Origin: Sternotherus odoratus
Taxonomy: Eukaryota; Chordata; Testudines; Kinosternidae
Reading direction: 5' to 3'
Assembly (NCBI GenBank): GCA_032164245.1
Contig: JAVMKO010000005.1
Span: 58,575,442 to 58,639,441 of the forward strand
Length of the DNA: 64,000 nucleotides
Shown: piece by piece, positions 14,101 through 23,938 of the stretch
Layout: each line of letters begins with the position of its first letter
How positions within the stretch are numbered: position 1 is the stretch's first letter
The notes under the pieces: generated by a model
What the model was told of the DNA's origin: nothing
What the model saw: the letters and a program-made list of their open reading frames with translations, nothing else
The model's database searches: none
Made by a program: the position numbers and the translations under genes

Positions 14101-17100
14101 GGTTGCTTGTGTTTTTTTAGAATGTGCAAGAACATCTTCTGGAGATCTTCTGTTTTGCACCTCTGATTTAGATGCACTGTACTAGTGTGAGTTTTTTGTC
14201 TTGTAGTAGATTACAGATCACTGGTCTGGCAGCAACAGCAGAGTCACCAGGAGCCAGGTCATGTTGAAGTTGGTAGTTTTGAAAGACAAGATTTTTCACC
14301 TGTTAATAGTCCTTGGCAGGTTAGAAACAACTGGGAACAGGCAATTACCTGAAGGATTTGTTTTTGTGCACCTTGTGTTTACACCCTTACTCATGTTGGT
14401 GAGTGCTAACTCATGCAAGTGGTCAATGAGGAATGCTCAACAGCACAACAGAAGTAAGGAGTTGCACACAGTCCAGCCATTAAATGCCTTTTGCCTCTAT
14501 ATTTCATCTGTACCATGGGGAGAATACTCATCTACTGCATAAGGTTGAAATGAAGCTTCATTAATCAACATTGATTATCTGTCTCAAAGGTCCTCTCGTG
14601 AAAGGTGCGCTCTGTAAGTATGAAGAATATACTTCCTGTGGCTATCCAGAAGCTGTCACCTGTTGAGCCTTGATAACCCTTTATTAGGCTAATTAGCTGC
14701 CAATGAGCCCTCTAAGAATTTAATTTCCTCCAGGTGGTGTGAGTTGGTTCATTTCCCTTAAAGAAGCCTGCCTAGACTAGAGATTGGTCCCTGACTCCCC
14801 TGAAAGGGCCAGCCTCCATTGGAGGTATATTTTCCTAGATATTCTCATTTCATGAGCCCCCCCCCCCATGTCCTTTCCTCCTCCCTCCTACTTCACTGAA
14901 CTTCAGTAGTTCTCACTAGTGCTGTGACCACCCTCACTCTCAAATGCCAGTTCCTTGGAAGCATCTTGAGAAATACACAACTGATTTATGTTTTAAGGGG
15001 AAAAAATAATAAAGCCATCTTTAGACTGCAGCACATAGTTGTAATAAATCATGCTTCATTTCATGGTTTTTCATAGATTCCATGGCCAGAAGGGATCATT
15101 GTGATCTTCTACTGACTCTGACAGGCCACAGAACGTCTCCAAAATAATTCCTAGAGCATGTTGGCTAGTGGGAAACCATAATCAATAAAAACGAGCTTAG
15201 GGCTACTTAGCACAGACTGTAGCTAGGTTTTGGAGTGTCTCATCATTCAAATGGCTTTTTTGGTGTTTATTTTTATTTTAAACTTTATGGTGGGGAAGTA
15301 TGAAATGCTCACGGGGTCTGATTTTTGGAATTTCACTGAGCATTTTTGAGATAACAGGCTGAAAGATAATGTTTTTAGTCTTGAAAGTATCCGTTCCTTA
15401 TAGCCATAATATACACAGAATAATGGAGAGTCCTTCTCATCAGTCCTACTTCCTGCAGTCACTGGTGACTTAGAGTAATCAATCAACCCCTGAAGGTCCT
15501 CTTAAAATGGCCACATCCAAAATGTAACATATGTTATCCACACCTTTTCTCGAGTAGCAGAGTTTATTTTTCCCCTAAAGTGCTACGTGTCAGTGAGGAC
15601 TTCTCCATTAGGTTAAATTGTGCAGTGTTGTGAAGCCTCTTACATGCTATGCAAGCTAGTTCTATACAGTACATTGTAAAATGCACAGTACTTGCTGATC
15701 CTTGTGATAGCATGTGCCACAAAAGAATGAACTATATTCTGTGTTCTTGATTTCAGATTCCCATCCAAGCATCACCTTCCACAAAGTTTAGAGAAGGGTT
15801 AGGCAACCTATGGCACATGTGCCAAAGGCAGTACGCGAGCTGATTTTCAGTGACACTCACACTGCCCAGGTTATGGCCACGGTTCACGGTTTTAATGCAA
15901 TTTTAAATGAAGCTACTTAAACATTTTGAAAACCTTATTTAGTTTACATACAACACTAGTTTAGCTCTATTATAAACTTGTAGAAAGAGACCTTCTAAAA
16001 ATGTAAAAATGTATTACTGGCACGCGAAACCTTCAATTAGAGTGAAGAAATGAAGACTCAGCACATCACTTCTGAAAGATTGCTGCCCCCTGGTTTAGAG
16101 GATGGTGGATTAAAATCAGTATTAAACTGAAGCGGAAAGGATAGATTTTAAGACACTTGTACAGCATCCGAGGACAGCGTGGATGTGAGTGGCTGGAAAA
16201 GATGAGCGAGAGGGGAGTTGAAAATGATTCTGAGGTTGTGAGCTTGGGTGACCAGGAAAATAGGAGAATTGTTAATATATGGGTAGAAGGGGGGAGACAG
16301 TGGGAGGGAAAATGTGGCATTTGGTTTAGCCATGTTAGTTTGAATCAGTAGCGACTATCCAGCAGAGATACTAAGAGATGTAGGACTGAGTGGAGGACTG
16401 GAGAGATGGTGGTAAACCATTTGAGCAGGTGAAGTCATCCAAGGTAGTGTAGAGAGAATATTGGGTTTAGGCTGGATCCCTAAAGGATGCTGACAAAAGT
16501 AGGAGAGAGGAGAAGGGGTGTCCAGTGGAGATAGTGAAGGAGCTGCGATAGCACAGAATCATGGAAACTTAGGGAGGCATTCATCCAAGAGGAGCGAGGA
16601 AGAAGCCAAGTTGATAGGCAAATTATGGGAATGAACAGAGAAGAGATTCGTCCAGAAGATGGTAATGGGTGATTTCATGGCAGTTTAGTGGAAAGGGCAG
16701 GAACTATAGGGCATCCAGAGGAGAGTCAGAAGAGAGGAATTTAATGCCAGTGGAGTAGCCTGTAGTCAAAAAATTTTGAGGTAAAAGAGAGGTGGGTTGG
16801 GGAGACAGGTAGCCCCAAGAGAGGACTTTAGAATTCTGTTTTGTGAGGATTGGAGAAAGAATAGCATTGTTATGAAATAGGGAGTGCAGGGTCTGGAAAC
16901 TTTTAACTTGGACTGATCATCTTGCCTTTATGAATGCATGTTATGGCTTAGTAGGATATACCATTGTGATCTGAGAATGTTGTCATTCTCATCTGTTTAA
17001 GAATGTTCCTAATTCTTTTCCCAGGTCACCTGCATTATAGAGACTAGAGACAAAATCCACACGGCTCAACTCAGAAATGCTCTCCTGGAACGCTACCCGA

Positions 17101-17123
17101 CAATGATATGGACCGAACGATGA
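2083..17123 (+). CDS. Threonine/serine dehydratase-like gene (PLP fold type II with C-terminal ACT domain), last six exons
   Basis: Exons 2083-2179, 3620-3695, 5260-5385, 8829-8996, 9949-10006 and 17025-17123 join to 624 nt: 207 codons and TGA. All junctions are AG/GT and the phases agree (0, 1, 2, 2, 2, 0). Residues 1-110 resemble the end of the dehydratase catalytic domain: GVESESFPVLQQSL follows the usual sheet motif, VDAEGAIGLAAL matches the V-E-x-S/A-G-A loop, and VAITVCSGN matches the SGGN loop that contacts the PLP ring nitrogen. Residues about 128-207 match an ACT domain (DCPGDISKLLEIL, DIKQEHMF, IIETRDKIHTAQLRNAL). Family members deaminate threonine or serine in the cytosol, and ACT domains usually regulate. 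The Schiff-base lysine and glycine-rich loop should be encoded upstream, outside the window. Asp replaces the usual Glu before the GA pair and the SGGN motif reads CSGN, so activity is uncertain. I recognise the family, not an orthologue. Confidence 0.85.
2318..2640. mobile_element. Nonautonomous Tigger/pogo element (internally deleted)
   Basis: It begins CAGTAAAACCTCCATTTAAC after a TA and ends with TTAAATCGAGGGTTTACAG. Its left end matches the reverse complement of the right end of the full Tigger at 45093-47933, including the subterminal GGCGAGGGGGTGTCCGTTAA. Its right end matches the reverse complement of that element's left end (GTCCGTTGCATCCGAAGTCC). The transposase is missing. The middle is a GC-rich remnant with two copies of a GGACCCGGGCGGCAGCC unit. 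The 3' TA duplication has decayed. It lies in an intron of the dehydratase-like gene. Confidence 0.85.
2641..3619 (+). other. Intron remainder
   Basis: No complete repeat or further exon is recognised here. The sequence is AT-rich and without long homopolymers. Confidence 0.4.
3620..3695 (+). CDS. Dehydratase-like gene, second exon in window
   Basis: The acceptor is CTGCAG ending at 3619 and the donor GTATGTG starts at 3696. Residues DVSGPCFGTNSLQL then KLVDKVVTVR align with the family stretch that runs from the ADG-x-x-V loop to the L-V-D-x-V-V-T-V strand. The last codon is split (AG|G) and continues in phase into the next exon. Confidence 0.78.
3696..5259 (+). other. Intron with possible LINE debris
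   Basis: A stretch at about 4040-4140 (TATAGTGTATTTCATACC, then CCCAAGCACTTTCAGGG) recalls the 3' region of old L2/CR1 LINEs, too degraded for a firm call. Nothing else is recognised. Confidence 0.25.
5260..5385 (+). CDS. Dehydratase-like gene, third exon in window
   Basis: The acceptor is TTTTGCCTTCAG and the donor is AAAAG|GTACAC. It encodes EEDILISMLRLLEYERAPVD and then AEGAIGLAALVAGKLPELKSK. This is the helix and small-residue loop that precede the SGGN strand in threonine dehydratases. The usual Glu of V-E-x-S/A-G-A is Asp here. Confidence 0.85.
5612..6037. mobile_element. Nonautonomous hAT element
   Basis: The ends CAGAGGTGAAAGT and TTTCACCTCTG are inverted repeats. The flanking octamers TCTGTAAC (5604-5611) and CCCGTAAC (6038-6045) match at six of eight positions, as expected of an aged hAT duplication. 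The interior is GC-rich, with a C-run at 5881-5899 and no transposase. Confidence 0.75.
6455..6560 (+). repeat. MIR SINE fragment
   Basis: The stretch GGAGACCTGGGTCCTGCTTC, then GACTGTGTGACTTCAAACAG and ATCACTTAGA, follows the MIR core order (ordinary GAGACCTGGGTTC to GTGTGACCTTGGGCAAGTCA). The 3' half is absent. Confidence 0.6.
6955..7090 (+). repeat. CR1/L3-like LINE 3' fragment
   Basis: The order of TAGAGGCCTTCTC, AAGGCCCTGGACCGTGTCTG, GGGGCTCCTAGGTGCTAC and then TACAAATCCTC follows the 3' end of an old reptile/mammal L3-type repeat. No coding part is retained. Confidence 0.45.
7171..7500. mobile_element. Harbinger-type MITE
   Basis: The left end AGCTACATCTATGCTACGAG with GGTGTGATTCC is mirrored at the right end by GGAAATCACACCC and CATAGTGTAGACATAGCC. 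The interior has two AGCACAGCTGAGCC-like boxes in opposite orientation. The exact ends and duplication are uncertain. Confidence 0.6.
7502..8828 (+). other. Intron sequence, no recognised element
   Basis: No intact repeat is recognised. The open frame at 8224-8592 has no splice or family support. The CACCAGTGCAGCTCCACTGG box near 8154 is a common low-level reptile repeat fragment. Confidence 0.3.
8829..8996 (+). CDS. Dehydratase-like gene, fourth exon in window
   Basis: The acceptor is GGTCTTTCAG at 8819-8828 and the donor GTAATT starts at 8997. It encodes VAITVCSGNLELPL, then RQCIDRALTLDNRVCKFSLF, then LSDCPGDISKLLEILTREEV. The exon holds the PLP-ring loop (CSGN), the linker helix, and the first strand and helix of the ACT domain. 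A Cys at this loop is also known from animal serine dehydratases. Confidence 0.88.
9949..10006 (+). CDS. Dehydratase-like gene, fifth exon in window
   Basis: The acceptor is TTTGTTCTAG and the donor is GAG|GTAAGG. Its 19 full codons read VLDIKQEHMFVISDLFTIE, the second strand of the ACT domain (family pattern D-I-x-H-E-R). A TTTAATTC-rich tract precedes the acceptor. Confidence 0.82.
10218..11448. mobile_element. Nonautonomous hAT element with C-rich interior
   Basis: It is flanked by identical octamers GTTATAGG (10210-10217 and 11449-11456). The left end CAGGGCTGATGCAACC pairs with the right end GCACTGGCCCTG. The interior is very C-rich on the plus strand (about 10780-11330), with degenerate CCCCTGCAACAACC-like units; this removes stops and creates long proline-rich frames. 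No transposase remains. Confidence 0.85.
12273..12557. mobile_element. Short nonautonomous hAT element
   Basis: Identical octamers ATTCACTG flank it (12265-12272 and 12558-12565). The right end is GGAGCCACCCCTG; the left end CAAGGGCGTTTCTACGA is diverged. The interior alternates GCCGAA/TTCGGC motifs in both orientations. It lies in the 7-kb last intron of the dehydratase-like gene. Confidence 0.75.
12558..15071 (+). other. Intron with a MITE remnant
   Basis: At about 13490-13630 the boxes GAGTGTCTGCACAGGGGTTT and GAGTGTCCCTGCATAAACAA flank TTAACTAATCC. This looks like a decayed MITE of a family common in turtles. A MIR-like 3' scrap may lie near 14495. The C-run at 14861-14869 is simple sequence. 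Confidence 0.35.
15072..15165 (+). repeat. CR1-type LINE 3' fragment
   Basis: TAGATTCCATGGCCAGAAGG, GATCATTGTGATCTTCTACT and AATAATTCCTAGAGCAT keep the order of the CR1 3' region that is abundant in turtles. It is short and non-coding. Confidence 0.6.
15794..16092. mobile_element. Nonautonomous hAT element, 299 bp
   Basis: It has an 8-bp duplication GTTTAGAG at 15786-15793 and 16093-16100. The left end GGGTTAGGCAACCTATGGC pairs with the right end GAAAGATTGCTGCCCCCTG. The interior is AT-rich, unlike the GC-rich hATs elsewhere in the window. It is in the last intron of the dehydratase-like gene. Confidence 0.85.
16109..16880 (+). repeat. Unclassified dispersed repeat, copy A (longer)
   Basis: About 450 bp from TTAAAATCAGTATTAAACTG to GATAGCACAG closely match 22853-23306; the rest of this copy runs on in the same A/G-rich style to about 16880. 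No reading frame is conserved between the copies, and no terminal repeats or duplications are seen. It may be the untranslated part of an old LINE or LTR element. Confidence 0.6.
17025..17123 (+). CDS. Dehydratase-like gene, terminal coding exon
   Basis: The acceptor is TTCTTTTCCCAG ending at 17024; 32 codons and TGA follow. VTCIIETRDKIHTAQLRNAL matches the closing strand and helix of dehydratase ACT domains (V-x-E-T-R-D-x-x-H-x-x-x-L). The protein ends YPTMIWTER. The preceding 7-kb intron holds several transposon insertions. Confidence 0.88.
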   Translation, partial: VTCIIETRDKIHTAQLRNALLERYPTMIWTER

Positions 17124-17297
17124 TGAGCAAAGCACAATGGAAAGTGCTGAGGTTCTTTAACCAACACATTACAGAAAGCTAAACATGAGGCACTAATAAC
17201 AAAATATGCATAAATCTTTCCAAACTAAACAGTTAGCAAATAGCTACAGGATCAATTGATTTATTTATTTGCTCGCAATCAAGTGTCTGTCCTTTGA

Positions 17298-17303
17298 AAT
17301 AAA
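17298..17303 (+). terminator. Poly(A) signal of the dehydratase-like gene
   Basis: A canonical AATAAA lies 175 nt after the TGA. The 3' untranslated region between them is AT-rich, with no transposon visible. Confidence 0.6.
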
Positions 17304-20023
17304 GTAAAACTTGAAGCATTAGATTAGCTCAGGAAAGCTTGATAGCCTCTGCTTGTGTTGGAATTCACTACTAAGTTATCAAGGGGCTGTTTGGATTTTG
17401 ACTGGTGTGTAGAATCCTGCGGGTCAATAAGTAAATAGTAGGAGGACGTTTTTCTTTAGTTCATAATGCAGCTCCCTCATCACACTTCAGATTTTGATGC
17501 CCACTGCTTTAGTAAGTATGGCATCCTCCTCCAGCTGGCTTTTCACATATTACTACTATGCTCATTTTATGTTTTTCAAGCCCTAGGCTGCACTTCAGCT
17601 GCTGAGTCTGCCTTGGCAGTTGTACAGGTGAATTTATGTCTGCATAAAATACCTTCACTTTCATGGGCGGGGGAAGGGGTGCAAAGGCTAATGACACACA
17701 TTAAAGAGATTTTGTTGAAAGGGAAACCCGAGTTTTCATTTTTCCTATGGGAAGATTATCATGTTTATATGTATGTGGCTCCTAAAAATGTTGCAATTAT
17801 AAAAGGCTGCTTTAATGTGATTAGAGTGTGGGTGTATCAAACAGGAACAAAGGGCTTCTTCTATCCTATGTAAACTTACCACAACAAACAGTATATAAAA
17901 TGTTTATTTCACCTTACTAAAGAGTATATTCCCCCTCCACAAGCTCTGCACTTGAATTTTGTGATTAGAAGTCAAAGGATCATCTTAATTTGCTCAAAAC
18001 AGAATCTATCCATCTCATGTGACAGATTAAGTATAACATGAAGAGTTAAGTGGCTGTCTTGTATATAAGCAAAGGCTGTTCCAGGAAAAGAGGAAGCATA
18101 AATCTTAAGCAAATCACTAATGCAATTAAGAAGGAACACATTGAACTGAATGTTCCTGATTACCAATTGTTACATAACCATCACCAGAAGCTATTAATAA
18201 ATTAGCAGGATGAGATGAGAGACTTTAGTTAGAGAAAGCTGAGCCTAAGTATTCCAGTCGCCTCTATTGTCAGATGAGTTTCAAGTCAAGTTGAGTTATA
18301 ATGGCTTCAACCAAAATCATCCCATTGGTTAAAATTAAACAGAATTAACCCAATATTCCAATGTGGGCACATCTGCCTCCAGCTGCTCCAGTTAGGGCTT
18401 AAATATGTAAAATAGACATTCTGTTTTTTATGTGCCATATTAAGGCCTAATCCAAAGCCCCCTGAAGTGTCTGGGCATTCCCCAATGCAGGATTTGGATA
18501 CCCTATTTAGATGCCCAGGACTTATACACTATAAGTTCAATTTTGTTTGTAGTGGCTGAAGAAGGAGGGAGTAATAGAAGCCCTGTAATGACTGTATACC
18601 TTTCTACATTACAATTAATATGGATCTCCTGAGCTGAAATTTTTATTCCCCCCACCCCAGTTGTTTGAAGAGCATTGTGCTTGCCCATACACTTACCTCA
18701 TACAGTGTTATGGGTGTACAATTCTGTGCTGTCTTTCTAAGAGGTGCAGCACAAAACTCTCTGCCTGTGGGGTGAAGGCTCTGGAGACTTACAGGTACCT
18801 CTGGTCCCCTCAGGATTGTGGGCTGGTCTGCAAGCTGGAAACTGACCACATAATTGACAGTTTGGGGACTTGTATAAGTTACAGCAGCCTAACCAGAGAT
18901 GTCCTATGGATTATAGCACTGCCCAGAATCTCTACAATGTTATGCCTCCATCCCAGACCCCTCCCGCCTCCAGCCCTGTCCCCTATAAGCGCTCTATTCT
19001 AGGGCTGGTGAAGTGGTCCTTGGAGAGCAGATGTAGAATTGTTTCTGCAGTGTCTGTGCTGGGGGAATGTAGGACTTTTAGGACTCCCTTACATTGCTCT
19101 GGCTCTTTTATCCAGTCTAAAAGAGCATCTGAGGCTCTCACCCCCGGAGTTTGACATGAAAGTTTAGTTTTTTGTTATTTTTCTAGGACCCATATTTATT
19201 TGCACATGAAAACTAGAAATTACTGACATACCCCAGAGTGTTCCTGTCTCTTTTTGCTGGTGTACAAATACATAAATGGCAAGAGAGTGCTTACACACTT
19301 GAATTCAACAGCCTGTAAATCACAAACTATCAGATTCAGCTCCTTTTCTCTGGTCACAAGATTTCGAACCATTTACAGATACAGACATTAGGCCATTAGT
19401 CACTGTCCTTGGAGGCGCCTCCACATGACTTCCTTCGGAAGCTGAAGAGTTGATGCACATCTCAAATTTGGGTCATTGGATGTAAAATGTAAATAAGAAC
19501 CTAACTTCGCCTCAGAGAGTCTGGCAAACCGCCTCTTGATTCAGTGGAAGTTGCACATATATAGCCAAGCAGAGAATTTGACCCTACATCCAAAATTTTC
19601 AGTAGCATCCACTGATTGTGTGTGTCCTAATGCTTGGATGGCCAACCCGAGATACCATGGGCCTGATTTTCAGGGTTGCTGAGCACCCATGACTCCAGTG
19701 AAAGTCAATAGGCAATGCAGATGCTGAGCATAAAATAAAATTAAGTGTTGTCTGCAAGTGTCTACAAGTTACTGAATGTAAGTCACACATAATAACATAG
19801 GTGTGGTTTTAACTTGCTTTGGCTATGAATAATTGTTACCATAGTATGTTTCTCATGGTTTTTTTTTATCCTGGTAGTTTTTGTTATCTGTTAATGTAAT
19901 GGTTACCAGAGTTGATTTCCATGCTACTACAGTGCTTTTTCACTGGAAGTCAGTTGACTTTTAAAGGTAAGATGAAATATGTACATAGCTAAGGCATTCC
20001 GAATACTTAAATCAATGTATGCA
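17304..20023. other. Intergenic, little recognised
   Basis: The stretch holds no host exon I can defend. An ancient repeat box sits at about 19660-19740 (GGGCCTGATTTTCAGGGTTG, then GCTGAGCACCCATGACTCC). The 135-codon frame at 17466-17873 has neither homology nor a transcription context. Confidence 0.3.
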
Positions 20024-20845
20024 TGTAACAGGGTGACCACCCGCTCCTTGCCTGAAAGGGCTAGAGTAGCCCAGGGAAGGGGCTTGAAGCAGCCCTGGGA
20101 AGGGGTTGTGGCTGAGAGCCAGCAAACTCCCAGGCTGATTGGGAAGCAGGCTCAGCTGGGTGGCCACGCCCCAAACACTCAGGCCTGTATAAAGCCTGAG
20201 AGGCAGGGGCGTGAGGAGTCCGTCTCCTCTGTAAGCAGAGGAAGACAGGCCTAGCTGTGGGGAGGCCTTAAACAAGGTACCTGGACTGGGGCAGGGTTGG
20301 GACTAGGCACTGGGAGCTAGGGACCTCTAGCCTGAGAGCCCCAGGCTGCAAGGCCTGACAGAAGGCCTGACCCAGGGGTACTGGGGTTGCAGGGGGCAGC
20401 CCAGGGCTAGCATTAGGAGCAGCAGGCCAACCCCCCTTGCCGGTGATGAGAGGCCATGATACTGCAGTCTGCCTCAGTGAGCGGAGGCAAGTGGTGACTG
20501 GCAGTGGCCAAGTCTGAGGCAAGGTGGGGATAGTGGGTGGAGGGTTCCCCAGGGAAGGGAGACCCTAAGACCAGTGGGGTACTGCAGGGGTGCAGCACCC
20601 CAAAGAGGGCACCAGAGTCCAGCAGGGATATGGGGCAGGGTTCCCCAGGGATGGGAGACCCTAAGACCAGGGGGGTACTGCAGGGGTGCAGCACCCTCAG
20701 CTAGAGGGCACCGGGGTCCGGGAGGGACACGGGGCCGGAGTAGGAGCGGGACATCGGCCGGCAGAGGGCGCTCCGGCGGCTGGAGAGCTGATTCCCCAGA
20801 CGACCAGCAGGAGGCGCCACCGGGGTGAGTGTCCGCTCGCTTACA
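20024..20845 (+). mobile_element. Solo LTR of an LTR retroelement
   Basis: It starts TGTAACAGGGTGACC and ends CTCGCTTACA, so it has TG...CA ends. Five-base duplications ATGCA flank it (20019-20023 and 20846-20850). A TATA-like CTGTATAAAGCC lies at about 20186. Two imperfect tandem copies of roughly 96 bp (GTTCCCCAGGGAWGGGAGAC to GGTGCAGCACC) occupy about 20544-20740. No gag/pol or second LTR is present. A 5-bp duplication suits Ty3/Gypsy or class III endogenous retroviruses; the family is not resolved. Confidence 0.75.
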
Positions 20846-21153
20846 ATGCAACAGAGAGAATAATAAACTGTTTGTGCAACCAGTTATTTTTTGAACTATG
20901 AAATACAATGGGATTGTCAATGCGATGTCTAACATATATTAAATTCAAATGTAAAGGAGTATATTTAGCATGTGGTGTTCTAGGTATCCTATGAGAACTT
21001 TGGTTAAAACATATTAAAATTTGTTAGTTCCACAATTTGTGAAAACAAGCAAACATTCCATCAGAGTAATATATATATATTTTTAAAGTTAAAAATCACG
21101 ACATGGCACGTTAGTAGTGAAAGATTATTCACCCTCTGAGGTGCTGTAAGTAC

Positions 21154-21312
21154 AGTGGAATCCCGCTATAACATGCCCCGTGATAATGTGAATTCGGATA
21201 TAATGCAACCATTAGTTGACTCCCCTTTTTGGGTCTGGGGACACTGGCTCCCAGAGACCAAAAAATTGGATTGCGGAAAATGCGGGGTCGCGTTATAGCA
21301 GGATTACCATTT
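21154..21312. mobile_element. Tigger/pogo-like MITE (decayed right end)
   Basis: TA then CAGTGGAATCCCGCTATAAC starts the element. GGTCGCGTTATAGCAGGATT near 21287-21306 mirrors it, but the final CCACTG has been lost. The interior contains the duplicated TCTGGGGACACTGGCTCC segment. It belongs to a different family from the Tigger at 45 kb. Confidence 0.6.
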
Positions 21313-22589
21313 CAAGCTGGTCAGAGGCTGAGCGTCGAGGACAGAGGCGAGAACCCCGAGGGCGTGCCGGGGCTGCAAGGTCAGCCTGGGATGAGTGGGA
21401 GCTGAGTGCCGGGGACTCTCAGAGTCGCTGCTGCGGCGCACCGGGGTCGGCCCAGGATGAGCAGGAGCTGAGCACCAGGGACTCTCTTATGATCCCGGGC
21501 TGGCCACTCCTCCCCAAACTCTCCTGCACATACACTTAGTTCCCACCTTGTGGGACAGGGAATGGTGGAATCTTCCCCTCAGATTCCTTGTCTTCAGAGG
21601 TCTAGGTCTAGGGTATGGGGAGGAAGTGTCTCCAGGCACATGGGGTAAGATTTTAACTCCTGTCCTCCAGTGGGGATGACAAGTGTTAAACTCACCAGTA
21701 GCCAGTCTTGACTTAACTGTAACCTGGGTCAAAAATTCTAGTCATTTCAGATCTTGTCTGTGAAAGTAGCAAATCTGGATCAATTAATTAAAAAAACATG
21801 AAGTTCCTCAGCAGTAAACATGATTCCACTTTGCACTTCAAGAGATAATTGAATTGGCTCCTTTCCTAACCCATCACCTGGGTTTTTACATCGATGATAT
21901 GCAGGAGGACACAATATTCTTGCTCGCCATCTGAACAAGGGTGACTTATTGACATGAATGAGCGTGCCATTGGGCACCAAGGCAAGTATACTTTCATATT
22001 TATAGAAGGCTAGTCCTGGGTGGCGAGAGAGCAAGGGGAACTGTGTACAAAGACCCAGGCGGTCTAGCCTTCCTAACACTGCTTTGGATCTCAAATTGGT
22101 CTGAAAGGGTGTTCTCCCCCTGCAAAGACTTTTTCTTTCTTGTAAAGGGACTTAATCACTCCTTCCAACAGTTAACCACCAAAGAAGCCCACCTCTGGTT
22201 TACATAAATAGTTCACTTTCCTGAACGAATGCCATTGTGCCTCCTTGAATAGCTTTCTTGCTGTCTAGGCTATTCCCTTTTAAATAACCTCTTTTAAATT
22301 GAGCTTTGAGAAGAAAGCAGTGTCAGACATTTAAACAAAAAAACAACCACTCAATGCTTGCCTCACTGGGGGGGGGGGGGTGAACGGGGAGAGTAGCATT
22401 AATTGAGAGCAGAAGTGCCAGGAGTAAGCAGACATATGTTTCTATTTCTGTTAATGGGAGAAGAATGTTACAGAGAGAGAGAGAGTAAACGTAGGGGCTA
22501 TTCCAAAGTGTGTTGAGTAAATTAGCTATGCTGTAAGTGAACACTTCTGCTAAATTCTACCACCAATTTGCACAGAGCAAAGGATGAAG

Positions 22590-22690
22590 TCCTGTGGTTA
22601 GCACAAGAAACCTTGCGACTCCTGGGTTGGACTCTTGACTCTACTACTGATTTGTGTGGCAAGTGAGTTAACCTCATTTGCCCACTTATA
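22590..22690 (+). repeat. MIR SINE fragment
   Basis: CCTGTGGTTAGCACAAGAAA, GACTCCTGGGTTGGACTCTT, CTACTACTGATTTGTGTGGC and then AAGTGAGTTAACCTCATTTG follow the MIR core order, including the cramped tRNA-related head. Confidence 0.6.
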
Positions 22691-22852
22691 TATCATCTGC
22701 CAGCTAGGTTCAATTAATATTTGAAAAGCCAGTTTCCATTACAAGCCTCGTCACGTTCACATCTGAGGCAGAATTTTTCTATGTTTGGTCTCAGATGGTG
22801 CCCAGATGGTGGTTTTGTTGGGGAGGGTTTTTTGTGGGTGTTTGTGGTGGAA

Positions 22853-23306
22853 TTAAAATCAGGATTAAACTGGAGTAGAAAGGATAGATTTTAGGCTACT
22901 TGTACAGGATTGACGGGATTCGGGGGCAGCGTGGATGTGAGTGGCTGGAAAAGATGAGTGAGAGGGGAGTTGAAAATGACACTGAGGTTATGATCTTGTG
23001 TGACCGGGAAAATGGGAGAATTGTTAATATATTGCTGGAAGGGGGGAGACAGTGGGAGGGAAAATGTGGCATTTGGTCTAGCCATGTTAATTTGAATCAG
23101 TAGTGACTATCCAGCAGAGATACTAAGAGATGTAGAAGTGAGTGGAGGACTGGAGAGATGGTGGTAAACCATGTGAGCAGGTGGTCACCCAAGGTAGTGT
23201 AGAGAGAATATTGGGTTTAGGATTGATCCCTAAAGGATGCTGACAAGAGTAGGAGAGAGGAGAAGGGGTGTCCAGTGGAGATAGTGAAGGAGCTATGATA
23301 GCACAG
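22853..23306 (+). repeat. Unclassified dispersed repeat, copy B (truncated)
   Basis: It matches copy A at 16109-16565 along nearly its whole length, for example GCAGCGTGGATGTGAGTGGC, GGGGGGAGACAGTGGGAGGG and AGAGAATATTGGGTTTAGG. It breaks off after GATAGCACAG, where a TG dinucleotide run begins. A few small indels separate the copies. Confidence 0.65.
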
Positions 23307-23314
23307 GTTGGTTT

Positions 23315-23333
23315 TGTGTGTGTGTGTGTGTGC
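23315..23333 (+). repeat. TG dinucleotide microsatellite
   Basis: A run of TG repeats directly follows the truncated end of unclassified repeat copy B. Confidence 0.7.
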
Positions 23334-23722
23334 ACATGACATTTGAATAAATGTCTTTAAGCTATTTTAATAAGCTACCAACCATAAATAAAACCCATTT
23401 TAATAAACTATCAACTGTCATCCCTGCATGGACAAACAAAAATCCTGTTGCTGGCATCCTATTTTAGCCCCTAAGGCTCTGCACACCTTTGTGACTCATG
23501 GTTGCAACATGGTCAGCAGTATTGTGGTTCCATGTGACCACAAACCGAACTTAATCGCTGCAGTCACATTTGTCTGTGCTTTTTAAAAAGGGGGGTCTCA
23601 GACACACCTGACAGGTCAAAGTGTTCTCAGCTGCAAGGACAGCAGGTATTCAAAAGCCCTCTTTAATGGTCTAGGCTTTCATTGGCAAATACTATCATGT
23701 GCTGTCTCATGGGGCACAGTAG

Positions 23723-23938
23723 CAGGGCTGGCTGTAGGCAGCACATTTCCAGGGGCAGCATTCCGGTTACTTACTCAAACTACAAATTCTCTGTTTTAAT
23801 TTTTTTTAAATTTTAAACAGTCCAAAAAAAAAATAGCATTGCAAAGTGCAAATGTGTGAAAGCCAAAAAAAGGGGGGGAGGGAGGGGCAGCCAAAAAAAT
23901 TTGTACTTGGGATAGCAAAAGTCCTAGAGCCAGCCCTG
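23723..23938. mobile_element. Short nonautonomous hAT element
   Basis: The octamers CACAGTAG (23715-23722 and 23939-23946) are identical. The ends CAGGGCTGGCT and AGCCAGCCCTG are perfect inverted repeats. The 216-bp interior is A/T-rich with several homopolymers and no coding sequence. Confidence 0.88.

Noticed and set aside
17466..17873. 135-codon plus-strand frame after the dehydratase-like gene
   Set aside because: Long for AT-rich DNA, but with no recognisable domain, no poly(A) context of its own and no splice partner. It starts after the poly(A) signal of the previous gene.
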